Source: JAQVSH01 sp964451605
GTDB lineage: Bacteria; Bacteroidota; Bacteroidia; Bacteroidales; UBA4181
Direction of reading: 5' to 3'
Assembly (NCBI GenBank): GCA_964451605.1
Contig: CAYVJA010000029.1
Coordinates: 1 to 33,201 of the forward strand
Length of the DNA: 33,201 nt
Shown: in pieces, positions 1 to 7,310 of the stretch
Layout: the number at the start of each line of letters is the position of its first letter
Position numbering within the stretch: position 1 is the first letter of the stretch
Program-made: the position numbers and the translations under genes
Notes under the pieces: generated by a model
Seen by the model: the letters and a program-made list of their open reading frames with translations, nothing else
Told to the model about the DNA's origin: nothing
The model's database searches: none

Positions 1-14
1 GCCGGAAAACCGGC
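1..14 (-). terminator. Hairpin downstream of the MFS gene
   Basis: GCCGG-AAAA-CCGGC is a perfect 5-bp GC stem with a 4-nt loop, 8 bases past the stop codon of the minus-strand transporter gene. It could be its terminator, but any T-run would lie outside the window, so this remains uncertain. Confidence 0.4.
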
Positions 15-21
15 CCAATGC

Positions 22-1239
22 TTATTTCTCTTTAAAGAATACCAGGAATGCCAACAAGATAACTACCGAAATCCCGGTTGAGATGCCCATAATGGTGCTC
101 CAATTGTAGGTAGCCACCCCCTCGGCCGAAACCATCTTAAACTTCTCGATTAGGAAACCGTTGATCAGGGTTCCTGCCAACATACCCAGGCCGTTTGTAA
201 TCAGCGCAACATATCCTTGTCCCTGGGCACGAAGAGCCACCGGAGCCTTCTCGTTTACATAAATCTGTCCGCCCACCATAAAAAGACCGAAAATCAGACC
301 ATGAACCAGAATACCTATCATATACATCCACTCCTGATTCAGAATGACGCCAAACTGAAAGGAGGCAAAACGAATTACCAGGGCCACCAGACCAATAGCC
401 ATGGCATACTTGATACCGGCTTTGGCGATAATCCAGGTGGTTACAATCAAGAACAAGAGTTCAGCCACCTGACCCATATTCATGGTAGCCGTAATGAGTT
501 CGAAACCCTGACTGCTCAGGAACTGCGATGCATACGAAAAATAGAGCGACCAGGGTATCATGGCCAGGAAAGAAAGAACCGTAAACACTGCAAAGTTCTT
601 ATCCTTCATCAACGAGAACATCCTGAGCCCCAGGGCATCAATCACCGAGATAGGCTGACCCTTTCCGGCAGGAGGAGTCTTGGGCAGAGTCAGATTCAGA
701 AGAGCGGTTGCCACACCGGCTCCTGCTGCACAATAAAGAGGCAGTGCAGTGCCATCGAACTTGGGAAGGCCCATATATTTTATGGCCACAAGCGAGAAGA
801 GAGCCGAAGCTACCCAGCCAATTGAACCGAAAAGCCGAATACGGGGAAACTGCTCGGCAGGGAGATGTGCCATAGCAATGGCACTGGTTAACCCCCAGCT
901 GGGCATATAACAGATCATGGCCAACATCAGCAACACAAACAGCAAAACAGGATCCGACTGACCTGCAGCAAAATAGAGCAAAACAGCAGTAAGGGCATTC
1001 GATACAGCGAGCACCTTCTCACTGGCAAAATAGCGATCGGCCACCATCCCGATAATGGGAGAGGCGATACACCCGATTGCCATCGAACTGAGAATCCAGG
1101 AGGAGGCTGATTCCGAAAAGCCCATGTTGGTAAGATAGGCTGCCAGAGGTACCCACCACACGGCAAACATGAGATACTGCATAAACATCATTACTGCCAA
1201 ACGAACGGCCACGCCCTTATTGGTCTTCACTTGTGTCAT
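22..1239 (-). CDS. MFS transporter, nucleoside/sugar:proton symporter type
   Basis: The 405-residue protein is almost entirely hydrophobic, with the loop and helix pattern of a 12-helix major facilitator. The N-terminal stretch (RLAVMMFMQYLMFAVWWVPL, about residues 13-32) and the first-loop motif GMVADRYFASEKVL resemble the NupG-like nucleoside:H+ symporter branch common in Bacteroidetes. It would act in the inner membrane. The substrate cannot be read from the sequence. Its divergent position next to an arabinofuranosidase gene makes a pentose, nucleoside or oligosaccharide plausible, but this is inference. The start at MTQVKTNKG fits the family; the gene is complete, ending in FFKEK just before a small hairpin. 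Confidence 0.8.
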   Translation of the reverse strand: MTQVKTNKGVAVRLAVMMFMQYLMFAVWWVPLAAYLTNMGFSESASSWILSSMAIGCIASPIIGMVADRYFASEKVLAVSNALTAVLLYFAAGQSDPVLLFVLLMLAMICYMPSWGLTSAIAMAHLPAEQFPRIRLFGSIGWVASALFSLVAIKYMGLPKFDGTALPLYCAAGAGVATALLNLTLPKTPPAGKGQPISVIDALGLRMFSLMKDKNFAVFTVLSFLAMIPWSLYFSYASQFLSSQGFELITATMNMGQVAELLFLIVTTWIIAKAGIKYAMAIGLVALVIRFASFQFGVILNQEWMYMIGILVHGLIFGLFMVGGQIYVNEKAPVALRAQGQGYVALITNGLGMLAGTLINGFLIEKFKMVSAEGVATYNWSTIMGISTGISVVILLAFLVFFKEK

Positions 1240-1617
1240 GTTCTAATTTTTTTAGAGATTTGAACGAATTTGTTCCAAACGGCTACTAAAATACGACAAT
1301 TAATCAGAAAAAGAGCCCTTTCCGCCCAATAAAAACGTGTAACACAACCCATTTCAGAACACAGTTTTCGAATTTAAAAAAACCAATTCCCTACCGAAAT
1401 CGCGAAGGGATTTTCCATTTTCCAATACGAATTTTACAAAATCCGGCTGCAAATCACCCACCTGTCGGCATAAACACGATAGCACCTTAACAGAAGATTT
1501 CTCAATAATGAAAAAAGAACAGACCAATAATCAAAAGAGTGGAAGGCGGAATAAAAAGCTCTTTGTATATTTACGCCAAATACATAGAAACTACCTATCC
1601 ACTAAACAAAATCCAGT
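1240..1617. promoter_or_regulatory. Divergent intergenic region between MFS gene and GH51 gene
   Basis: This 378-bp gap must hold the promoters of both divergent genes. On the plus strand TATATTTA at 1566-1573 fits the Bacteroidetes -7 box (TAnnTTTG) with one mismatch and lies about 45 bases before the GH51 ATG; no good -33 TTTG is seen. It is followed by CCAAA so that TTTG (1562-1565) and CAAA flank the box. Near the MFS start, 1259-1279 is a near palindrome (TTTGAAC-GAATTT-GTTCCAAA) that could be an operator. No gene or RNA was recognised in the rest. Confidence 0.45.
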
Positions 1618-3576
1618 ATGAATCTCTTTTCACGTTTATTGCTATCTATCTGTCTTTTATCCCTTTTACTTGCAGGAAGCGTCAGCAGCCAGGTAGCCGA
1701 GATGAAGCTCCTGACCAAAAAACCGGGCGCTGAAATTCAACCCACCATGTACGGCCTCTTTTTCGAAGACATCAATTTCGGTGCCGACGGAGGATTGTAT
1801 GGAGAACTCCTGAAGAATCGCTCCTTCGAGTTCGATCAACCCCTAATGGGATGGATTCCTTTCGGCGATGTAAAGACCGAAACAGCCGATCCCGCCTTCG
1901 ACAGAAACCCCACCTATGTACGACTTACTTCCAGGGGGTTGCTTACCGGAACCGGTATCGAAAATCAGGGATTCAGAGGCATCGGGCTCAAACAGGGTGA
2001 GAAATATCGACTCACTTTCCATGCCCGGACTGCGTCACAAAATCCGCTTCGCATAAAAATCGAGCTGGTCGACCACAACAATGACCCCTTCTTCGAAAAA
2101 AACCTTGAAGTGAGCGGAGGGCAGTGGAGCAAACAAGAGCTGGAGATTGTGCCTCCCAAAACCGACGAAAAGGCCTCCATCCGAATTTGGCTGGTAACCC
2201 GCGGATCGATAGATATGGATCACATTTCGCTCTTCCCTGTGAATACCTTTAAAAACAGAGCTAACGGGATGAGGGCCGATTTGGGTCAGGCATTGGCCGA
2301 TCTGAAGCCCGGGCTTTTCCGGTTTCCCGGAGGTTGCATTGTCGAAGGCACCAATCTGGAAACCCGCTACCAGTGGAAACACAGCGTCGGACCGGTCGAA
2401 AACCGCCCCATCAATATTAATCGCTGGAACTACACCTTCGCCTACCGGAAATTCTCAGATTACTACCAATCGTACGGACTGGGCTTCTACGACTACTTCC
2501 AGCTGGCCGAAGACATCGGTGCCGAACCGCTTCCCGTTCTGCATTGCGGGTTGTCGTGTCAGTTCGAGAACAAAGACCCCAACGAAAATGTGAAGCTCGA
2601 TGAATTGGGCCCCTATATTCAGGATGCCATCGATTTGATAGAGTTCGCAAACGGGCCCATCTCCTCGGAATGGGGCAAGTTGCGCGCCGAAATGGGCCAT
2701 CCCGAACCCTTTAACCTGAAATTTCTTGCCGTTGGCAACGAACAGTGGGATACCCTCTATGTAAACCGCCTCCGCCTCTTTGTAAAAGCGTTGCGCGAGA
2801 AACATCCCGAAATTAAGATTGTGGGCAGCTCCGGTCCTTCGCCCGACGGAAAGGATTTTGACTATCTCTGGCCCGAGATGAAAAAGTTGAAAGTCGATCT
2901 CGTCGACGAACACTATTACAGGCCACCCTCCTGGTTCCGCGAAAATGCTGCCCGTTACGACAGTTACGACCGCAAAGGCCCTGCTGTATTTGCCGGCGAA
3001 TATGCCTGCCACCACCCCAGCAAGCAGAATAACTTTGAGTCGGCCCTATGCGAGGCTGCCTTTATGACCGGCTTCGAACGCAACGCTGATATCGTGCATA
3101 TGTGCACCTATGCCCCCCTCTTTGCCCATGTTGAGCTGTGGCAATGGCGCCCCGACCTCATCTGGTTCGACAACCTTCGGGTGCTGAAAACCCCCAACTA
3201 CTACATCCAGCAGCTTTACGCCACCTATAAGGGCACCCATGTATTGCCCCTGACCCTGGGCGATAAAGCTGCCTCCGGTCAGGACGGATGGTATGCCAGC
3301 GCCGCACTCGACAAAAATGCCAACGAAATCCTGATCAAAGTGGCCAACCTGAATAAAGAGGCCCGCCCCCTGCGCATCACCCTCGACGGCCTGAAACAAG
3401 GCACCCTCAACGTAACCCGCATCCTCTTCCAGAACGACAACATGCTAGCCGTAAACAGCTTCGAAAAGCCTGACCTGCTGGTACCCGTCGAGAAAAAAGA
3501 CCAGGTAGTAAACGGCGTCCTCAACGCAGAAATACCCGCCACCTCATTCCAATTGTTCCGCGTTCCGCTGAATTAA
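1618..3576 (+). CDS. Secreted alpha-L-arabinofuranosidase, GH51
   Basis: This enzyme would hydrolyse terminal alpha-L-arabinofuranosyl residues from arabinan, arabinoxylan or arabinogalactan. The 652-residue protein begins with a signal peptide (about residues 1-25, hydrophobic core LLLSICLLSLLLAGSVSS). Residues about 75-205 look like a CBM4_9-type beta-sandwich inserted into the N-terminal part, as in many Bacteroidetes GH51 enzymes. The catalytic barrel carries the GH51 acid/base in VGNEQWD (E375) and the nucleophile in FAGEYA (E461). A C-terminal beta domain follows (about 500-650). It is transcribed divergently from an MFS transporter and lies on the same window as the arabinose catabolic operon, so it probably supplies arabinose to it. 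The ATG chosen directly precedes the signal peptide. Confidence 0.93.
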   Translation: MNLFSRLLLSICLLSLLLAGSVSSQVAEMKLLTKKPGAEIQPTMYGLFFEDINFGADGGLYGELLKNRSFEFDQPLMGWIPFGDVKTETADPAFDRNPTYVRLTSRGLLTGTGIENQGFRGIGLKQGEKYRLTFHARTASQNPLRIKIELVDHNNDPFFEKNLEVSGGQWSKQELEIVPPKTDEKASIRIWLVTRGSIDMDHISLFPVNTFKNRANGMRADLGQALADLKPGLFRFPGGCIVEGTNLETRYQWKHSVGPVENRPININRWNYTFAYRKFSDYYQSYGLGFYDYFQLAEDIGAEPLPVLHCGLSCQFENKDPNENVKLDELGPYIQDAIDLIEFANGPISSEWGKLRAEMGHPEPFNLKFLAVGNEQWDTLYVNRLRLFVKALREKHPEIKIVGSSGPSPDGKDFDYLWPEMKKLKVDLVDEHYYRPPSWFRENAARYDSYDRKGPAVFAGEYACHHPSKQNNFESALCEAAFMTGFERNADIVHMCTYAPLFAHVELWQWRPDLIWFDNLRVLKTPNYYIQQLYATYKGTHVLPLTLGDKAASGQDGWYASAALDKNANEILIKVANLNKEARPLRITLDGLKQGTLNVTRILFQNDNMLAVNSFEKPDLLVPVEKKDQVVNGVLNAEIPATSFQLFRVPLN

Positions 3577-3590
3577 TTGTAGCATATTAG

Positions 3591-3740
3591 GAAGAACCGA
3601 TTTCCGGAACACTTCCAATCAAGCCCCAGGGCAACCCCAAGGAGGGTATCTTCGAAGCCAATGCTGAGAGATATCCTCCTTGTTTTGCCAACGTCGAGTC
3701 TATTCGTCAACAAATCCTCGAAATAAAGAGATATTTCTGA
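3591..3740 (+). pseudogene. Orphan C-terminal coding fragment upstream of the AbiL-like unit
   Basis: Between GH51 and the ATPase gene there is an open frame of 49 codons with no start, entered directly after a TAG (3588-3590) and ending in TGA at 3738-3740. Its translation looks like real protein rather than noise: it holds NPKEGIFEANAERYPPCF and then an amphipathic end, SIRQQILEIKRYF. I do not recognise the family. The simplest reading is the C-terminal remnant of a gene truncated when the neighbouring defence genes arrived, but this rests on appearance only. Confidence 0.35.
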
Positions 3741-3750
3741 ATAAAAACAT

Positions 3751-3780
3751 ACAAAAATCAAAATCACACCCTATTTTTGT
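3751..3780 (+). promoter_or_regulatory. Promoter of the AbiL-like unit with overlapping inverted repeat
   Basis: TATTTTTG at 3772-3779 matches the Bacteroidetes -7 box TAnnTTTG exactly and lies 31 bases before the ATG of the ATPase gene. A perfect 8-bp inverted repeat, ACAAAAAT (3751-3758) and ATTTTTGT (3773-3780), covers the box, as an operator would. No clear -33 TTTG is present. Confidence 0.5.
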
Positions 3781-3810
3781 AAGAAGTTTACGAAATTAAC
3801 CCATAGATTT

Positions 3811-5070
3811 ATGATACAGGAATTTTCTATAGAGAATTATCTCTCGTTTGGTAGCAAACAAACTATATCATTCGTTGCAACGTCCGACAAATCTTTAGCC
3901 GAAGAGTTAATCGTCGAACCCAAACCAGGTGTCAGGTTGTTGCGATTAGCCCTGCTTTATGGTGCAAATGCTTCAGGAAAGTCGAACCTGTTGCATGCCA
4001 TTCAATCTTTATGGGTTCTGCTGTTTTATCCTCAGAAACAAGAACATATGAAGGTTCGTACTTATGAGCCATTTGCGTTAAAAAAAGGTGAGCCAACCCG
4101 ATATACCGTGGTATTTTGGATAAATGGTCGGAAATTTGAGTACTGGCTGGAGAATGACGCCTACTCAATCTTGTACGAGAAAATGACCTATACCAGCGAT
4201 AAAGGGGTGCAGTCAGATCTGTATGAGCGAAAAAAGGGTAGCCCTATCTCGTTTGGAAGCACTTTGCGCATGAAAGCAAAACAGAAGGATGATCTGAATA
4301 AAGAGACCTTAGGGAATCACACGGTTTTATCCACCCTGAATAAAATAAATATTGATGTACCCCCGGTTATGCGAGAAGTGTATGAATGGATCAAGTTGCA
4401 TGTGCACGCTTTGGGAGAATACAATGATTACATAGAAATAGCTGAGCAAGCGGAAGATAATCCCAAAATGAAGCAATTGATCATAGAATTGCTTCGCAGG
4501 GCCGATTTTAATATTTCTGATTTCTCGCTACTAACCGTATCCCATGATGATATAGCCGATGAAATTAAAAATGACAAAACCTTAAATGAAAAGGTTAAGG
4601 ATTACTTCTTAAGAAGAAGAAAGCAGATTCTCTTCACGCATATTACACCCGATTCACAATTCACGATAGAATATGGGTTGGAGTCGGCAGGTACACAAGG
4701 CTACTTTCGACTCGCACGAATCTTGTTCGACCTGAAAGAGTGTGGTTGTGTGGTAATGGATGATGAGCTGGATGATAGTATACATTACGATTTGCTGTTA
4801 CACTTCCTACAAACCTATATAGAAACAGGAAGTAGATCGCAATTGCTCTTTACTACCCATAATCAACTTTTGCTCGATGAAGAGTGGCTGATACGCCGCG
4901 ATATGGTTTGGCTTGCCGAAAAAGAGAGAGCTACCGGGCACACTCAGCTTTACCGAGCATCAGATATGGGCATTCATAAAAATGTTTCTTTAATGAATGC
5001 CTATCGAATTGGAAAACTGGGAGCGAAACCTCTGTTGGGCACTACATTAATCGCCACTGACGAACTATGA
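3811..5070 (+). CDS. AAA ATPase of an AbiL/RloA-type defence pair
   Basis: The 419-residue protein is an ABC/AAA_15-type ATPase of the kind found in two-gene abortive infection systems. It starts with the typical N-terminus IENYLSFGSKQTISF, has a Walker A GANASGKS at residues 51-58, and a late Walker B-like acidic segment CVVMDDELDDS (about 313-323) followed by the H-loop in TTHNQ (H350). The central part (about 100-300) is the variable helical insertion that is usual in this group. It overlaps the next gene by four bases (ATGA), so the two are translationally coupled; the partner is RloB-like, which is the gene order of lactococcal AbiL (AbiLi-AbiLii). The role would be to sense infection and control the RloB effector. 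Base composition is more AT-rich than the flanking catabolic genes, consistent with transfer. Confidence 0.85.
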   Translation: MIQEFSIENYLSFGSKQTISFVATSDKSLAEELIVEPKPGVRLLRLALLYGANASGKSNLLHAIQSLWVLLFYPQKQEHMKVRTYEPFALKKGEPTRYTVVFWINGRKFEYWLENDAYSILYEKMTYTSDKGVQSDLYERKKGSPISFGSTLRMKAKQKDDLNKETLGNHTVLSTLNKINIDVPPVMREVYEWIKLHVHALGEYNDYIEIAEQAEDNPKMKQLIIELLRRADFNISDFSLLTVSHDDIADEIKNDKTLNEKVKDYFLRRRKQILFTHITPDSQFTIEYGLESAGTQGYFRLARILFDLKECGCVVMDDELDDSIHYDLLLHFLQTYIETGSRSQLLFTTHNQLLLDEEWLIRRDMVWLAEKERATGHTQLYRASDMGIHKNVSLMNAYRIGKLGAKPLLGTTLIATDEL

Positions 5071-5702
5071 GAAAAGCCATAGCAGTTATCGGTGAAGGTA
5101 TTACTGAAAAATACTACATCGAATCAATTAGAGGGTTAAGCCCGTTTAATCCCGAGCCTAGGTTGCTGAATAAAAAAGCATCAAGTACCAAATTTCTTGA
5201 AAAGACAATCATTGCATCCATTTCTAAGGGATACGATGAGATCTATTGCCTGATTGATATGGATGGAAAGCAACAGGGCAAGCCCCGACAAGACTATTTG
5301 GCGCTAAAATCAAAATATCATAATAGGCTTCATGGAAAGAAGAGAGTGGGTATTCAATGCACAGTAACCTTTATAGAAACGGAGCGATGCACTGAACTAT
5401 GGTTCTTATTTCATTTTTTGTCTTCTGCCACAACTCGCGAATTTCGGAATTACGAGGAATTACAATCAGAACTTCGAAAATTCAGACCAAATTACGAGAA
5501 AACAGACAAATACTTCAGATCAGTTGGAAATTTACACGAGGAAATGACTAACAAACACAACCCAAATGGCTCACTCTGCTGCGCTATAAAGAACGCCAAA
5601 TGTTCCCTTGAAACAAAAGAGAGGGAGAACCGACACTACACTTACAGTGAAATGCATTTGCTTTTAGATGCGTTAGGCATACCAACTGATGCACAACCCT
5701 AA
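5067..5702 (+). CDS. rloB: RloB-like TOPRIM-type protein, AbiLii-type effector
   Basis: This 211-residue protein belongs to the RloB family, whose fold is TOPRIM-like and which is the presumed nuclease effector of AbiL-type systems. Visible hallmarks are the N-terminal beta strand and loop IAVIGEGITEKYY (acidic E10 in GEG, T13-E14) and the second acidic motif CLIDMDGKQQGKP (D64 and D66), which together would bind the metal. Further down, ETERCTELWFLFHF matches the conserved W-F-hydrophobic block of the family. It overlaps the upstream ATPase gene by four bases. Length is normal for the family, and no truncation is seen. The assignment to the family is firm; the actual target (RNA, DNA or tRNA) cannot be read here. 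Confidence 0.85.
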   Translation: MRKAIAVIGEGITEKYYIESIRGLSPFNPEPRLLNKKASSTKFLEKTIIASISKGYDEIYCLIDMDGKQQGKPRQDYLALKSKYHNRLHGKKRVGIQCTVTFIETERCTELWFLFHFLSSATTREFRNYEELQSELRKFRPNYEKTDKYFRSVGNLHEEMTNKHNPNGSLCCAIKNAKCSLETKERENRHYTYSEMHLLLDALGIPTDAQP

Positions 5703-5730
5703 GAAGCTACTAAAAACATCACCCCATACT

Positions 5731-5858
5731 TTTCGCGCTTGCGCGTACTACTTGATTAACCAATAATCATTTGCGCGTCAGCGGATATTAACCATTTGCG
5801 CGTCAGCACAGCATTAGAGCACTTGAAGCGCATCAGCGCTTCGATGCATTAGAGCATT
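5731..5858. repeat. Intergenic repeat locus A (octamer/GC-palindrome family)
   Basis: This stretch holds the core CGCGCTTGCGCG, then two direct copies of CATTTGCGCGTCAGC (5768-5782 and 5793-5807, 25-bp period), then AGCATTAGAGCACTTG octamers leading into an imperfect palindrome around GCGCATCAGCGCTTC. The part 5812-5858 occurs again, inverted and with two mismatches, at 9257-9303. It lies between the RloB gene and the end of the DUF5723 gene and contains no gene. Confidence 0.7.
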
Positions 5859-5906
5859 AAGAAATAGTACATTGCGCGCAGCGCGCAATGTACTATTTCT
5901 TAATGC
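5854..5906. repeat. 53-bp perfect palindrome overlapping the DUF5723 stop codon
   Basis: The arms 5854-5879 and 5881-5906 are exact reverse complements (26 bp each) around the single base A5880, with the GC core TTGCGCGCAGCGCGCAA. The right arm includes the last codons and the TAG stop (5893-5895) of the minus-strand DUF5723 gene. In that mRNA it would form a 26-bp hairpin, a possible terminator or 3' stabiliser. Confidence 0.85.
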
Positions 5907-7221
5907 GGTTCTCCTTCAAAGTCCGTCCCTGTCCGAATACCATACTTATACCGGTACGGATTTGGACATAATTGGCCTTTTCGGGATCGAGTACCGACAT
6001 AATGTTGTCCGACCCAATATAGAGCTGCAGCATAGCCAGGCGGAAAGCCAAAGCCACGCCCAGGTTTGAATAGGAGTCCTGACGAACGGAGTAGGTTACG
6101 GCCGATTCCAGCCAACGGGTGGGCTGCAGGTTGGCTCCCAGGGTGAGGAACGGCTTGTACTCATTACCTATCTTGGTTCCATAGAGGAGAGCGCCTGCCG
6201 AAATGACCTCCGTCAGACTGTACCGGGCGGTTGCAAAAGGAGTGGCGTTCAGTGTGGTGGAAAACTTTTTGGGTGTTGATGTCAACAAGAGCGACTCCTC
6301 TAACGACTCCTCGAACGACACATCTCCCTCCGGATCTACGTCAATATCGCCCTCACCGGTAACCTCCTGTGCATTTTTACTCCAGGAAATCGTCCCCAGA
6401 TCCTGTACCCCTGCACCCAAAGTGAGACGGTTCCATTGGAACGAAGCAGCAATATCGGCTCCAAACCCCCAGTTCTCGCCAAAACCGTCGGCATCGAACT
6501 CCACATCCTTATATTTTCCATCTTCAATGGTCAGTTTCATGGCACCGGCAACCCGACCATCCAGATTCAGCTGAAGATGCTGATCAGGTTCGGGAGTCAT
6601 CACCAACTGCTTTCCGGTGATTTTCATATACCCTATACCGGAAAAGAGTTTAGGGCGAACAGCCAAAGCAAAATGTTCGGTGATTTGCCTGCGGTAACCG
6701 ATAGAAATCTCGGAGAAGGTAGAAAACTCAATCCCCAGTCCGCCCACATCGGCGCCCCCTTCAACCGCATCACTTCCAAACAACATCACACGGAAGAGCT
6801 CGCGTGGCATATCCATCTGCATATCCATACGTTGTGCGAAACTGATGCTAAAGGCATTTTTCCCTTTCGAAAACCCGTACGAAAAGGGTACAAAACGCAC
6901 ATCGGCACCCAACAGCATCTTCTCTTCGATTGCATTCAGAAACTGCTCCTTTCTGGCATCCGAAATGTTGTCGTCGAAAATAGTCTGATACTCTCCTCCC
7001 TCCTTAAAAATAAGATCACCAAAGTTGATACCCGTAGTGTTAACGCCAAAACTCAAATCGCTTACGGGAAAGCCGAAATAATGCTTCCAGGTGGGCTTAA
7101 GTGCAGGATTATAGGTAGTACTGATAGGAGAATAATCCATAAAAAATGACTGCTGCAGCTGACCTGAAACAGGAACCACGCCCAACAGAATGGATGAAAA
7201 AAGCAAAAGTGTTTTTTTCAT
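5893..7221 (-). CDS. DUF5723 family exported protein
   Basis: The 442-residue protein starts with a signal peptide (residues 1-20, LLLFSSILLGVVPVSG) and continues with YSPISTTYNPALKPTWKHYFGFP, the typical beginning of the DUF5723 family of Bacteroidetes. The rest has alternating short beta strands and glycine turns with repeated LxxGA motifs, consistent with an outer-membrane beta-barrel of PorP/FadL-like architecture; its function is not known. It is downstream of the YVTN/cytochrome gene on the same strand, but a perfect -7 box lies in the 89-bp gap, so it is probably transcribed on its own. Its last codons are part of a 53-bp palindrome. Confidence 0.75.
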   Translation of the reverse strand: MKKTLLLFSSILLGVVPVSGQLQQSFFMDYSPISTTYNPALKPTWKHYFGFPVSDLSFGVNTTGINFGDLIFKEGGEYQTIFDDNISDARKEQFLNAIEEKMLLGADVRFVPFSYGFSKGKNAFSISFAQRMDMQMDMPRELFRVMLFGSDAVEGGADVGGLGIEFSTFSEISIGYRRQITEHFALAVRPKLFSGIGYMKITGKQLVMTPEPDQHLQLNLDGRVAGAMKLTIEDGKYKDVEFDADGFGENWGFGADIAASFQWNRLTLGAGVQDLGTISWSKNAQEVTGEGDIDVDPEGDVSFEESLEESLLLTSTPKKFSTTLNATPFATARYSLTEVISAGALLYGTKIGNEYKPFLTLGANLQPTRWLESAVTYSVRQDSYSNLGVALAFRLAMLQLYIGSDNIMSVLDPEKANYVQIRTGISMVFGQGRTLKENRIKK

Positions 7222-7251
7222 AACGGCACATATTAAGTGAAAGAACTATCA

Positions 7252-7259
7252 CAAATATA
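7252..7259 (-). promoter_or_regulatory. -7 box upstream of the DUF5723 gene
   Basis: On the minus strand this is TATATTTG, an exact match to the Bacteroidetes -7 consensus TAnnTTTG, 30 bases before the DUF5723 ATG. A clear -33 element was not found. Confidence 0.5.
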
Positions 7260-7310
7260 CAACAGATTTCAAAAGTTGATATTTGTCGTAAAGAAAAATA
7301 TTAGCGCCAT

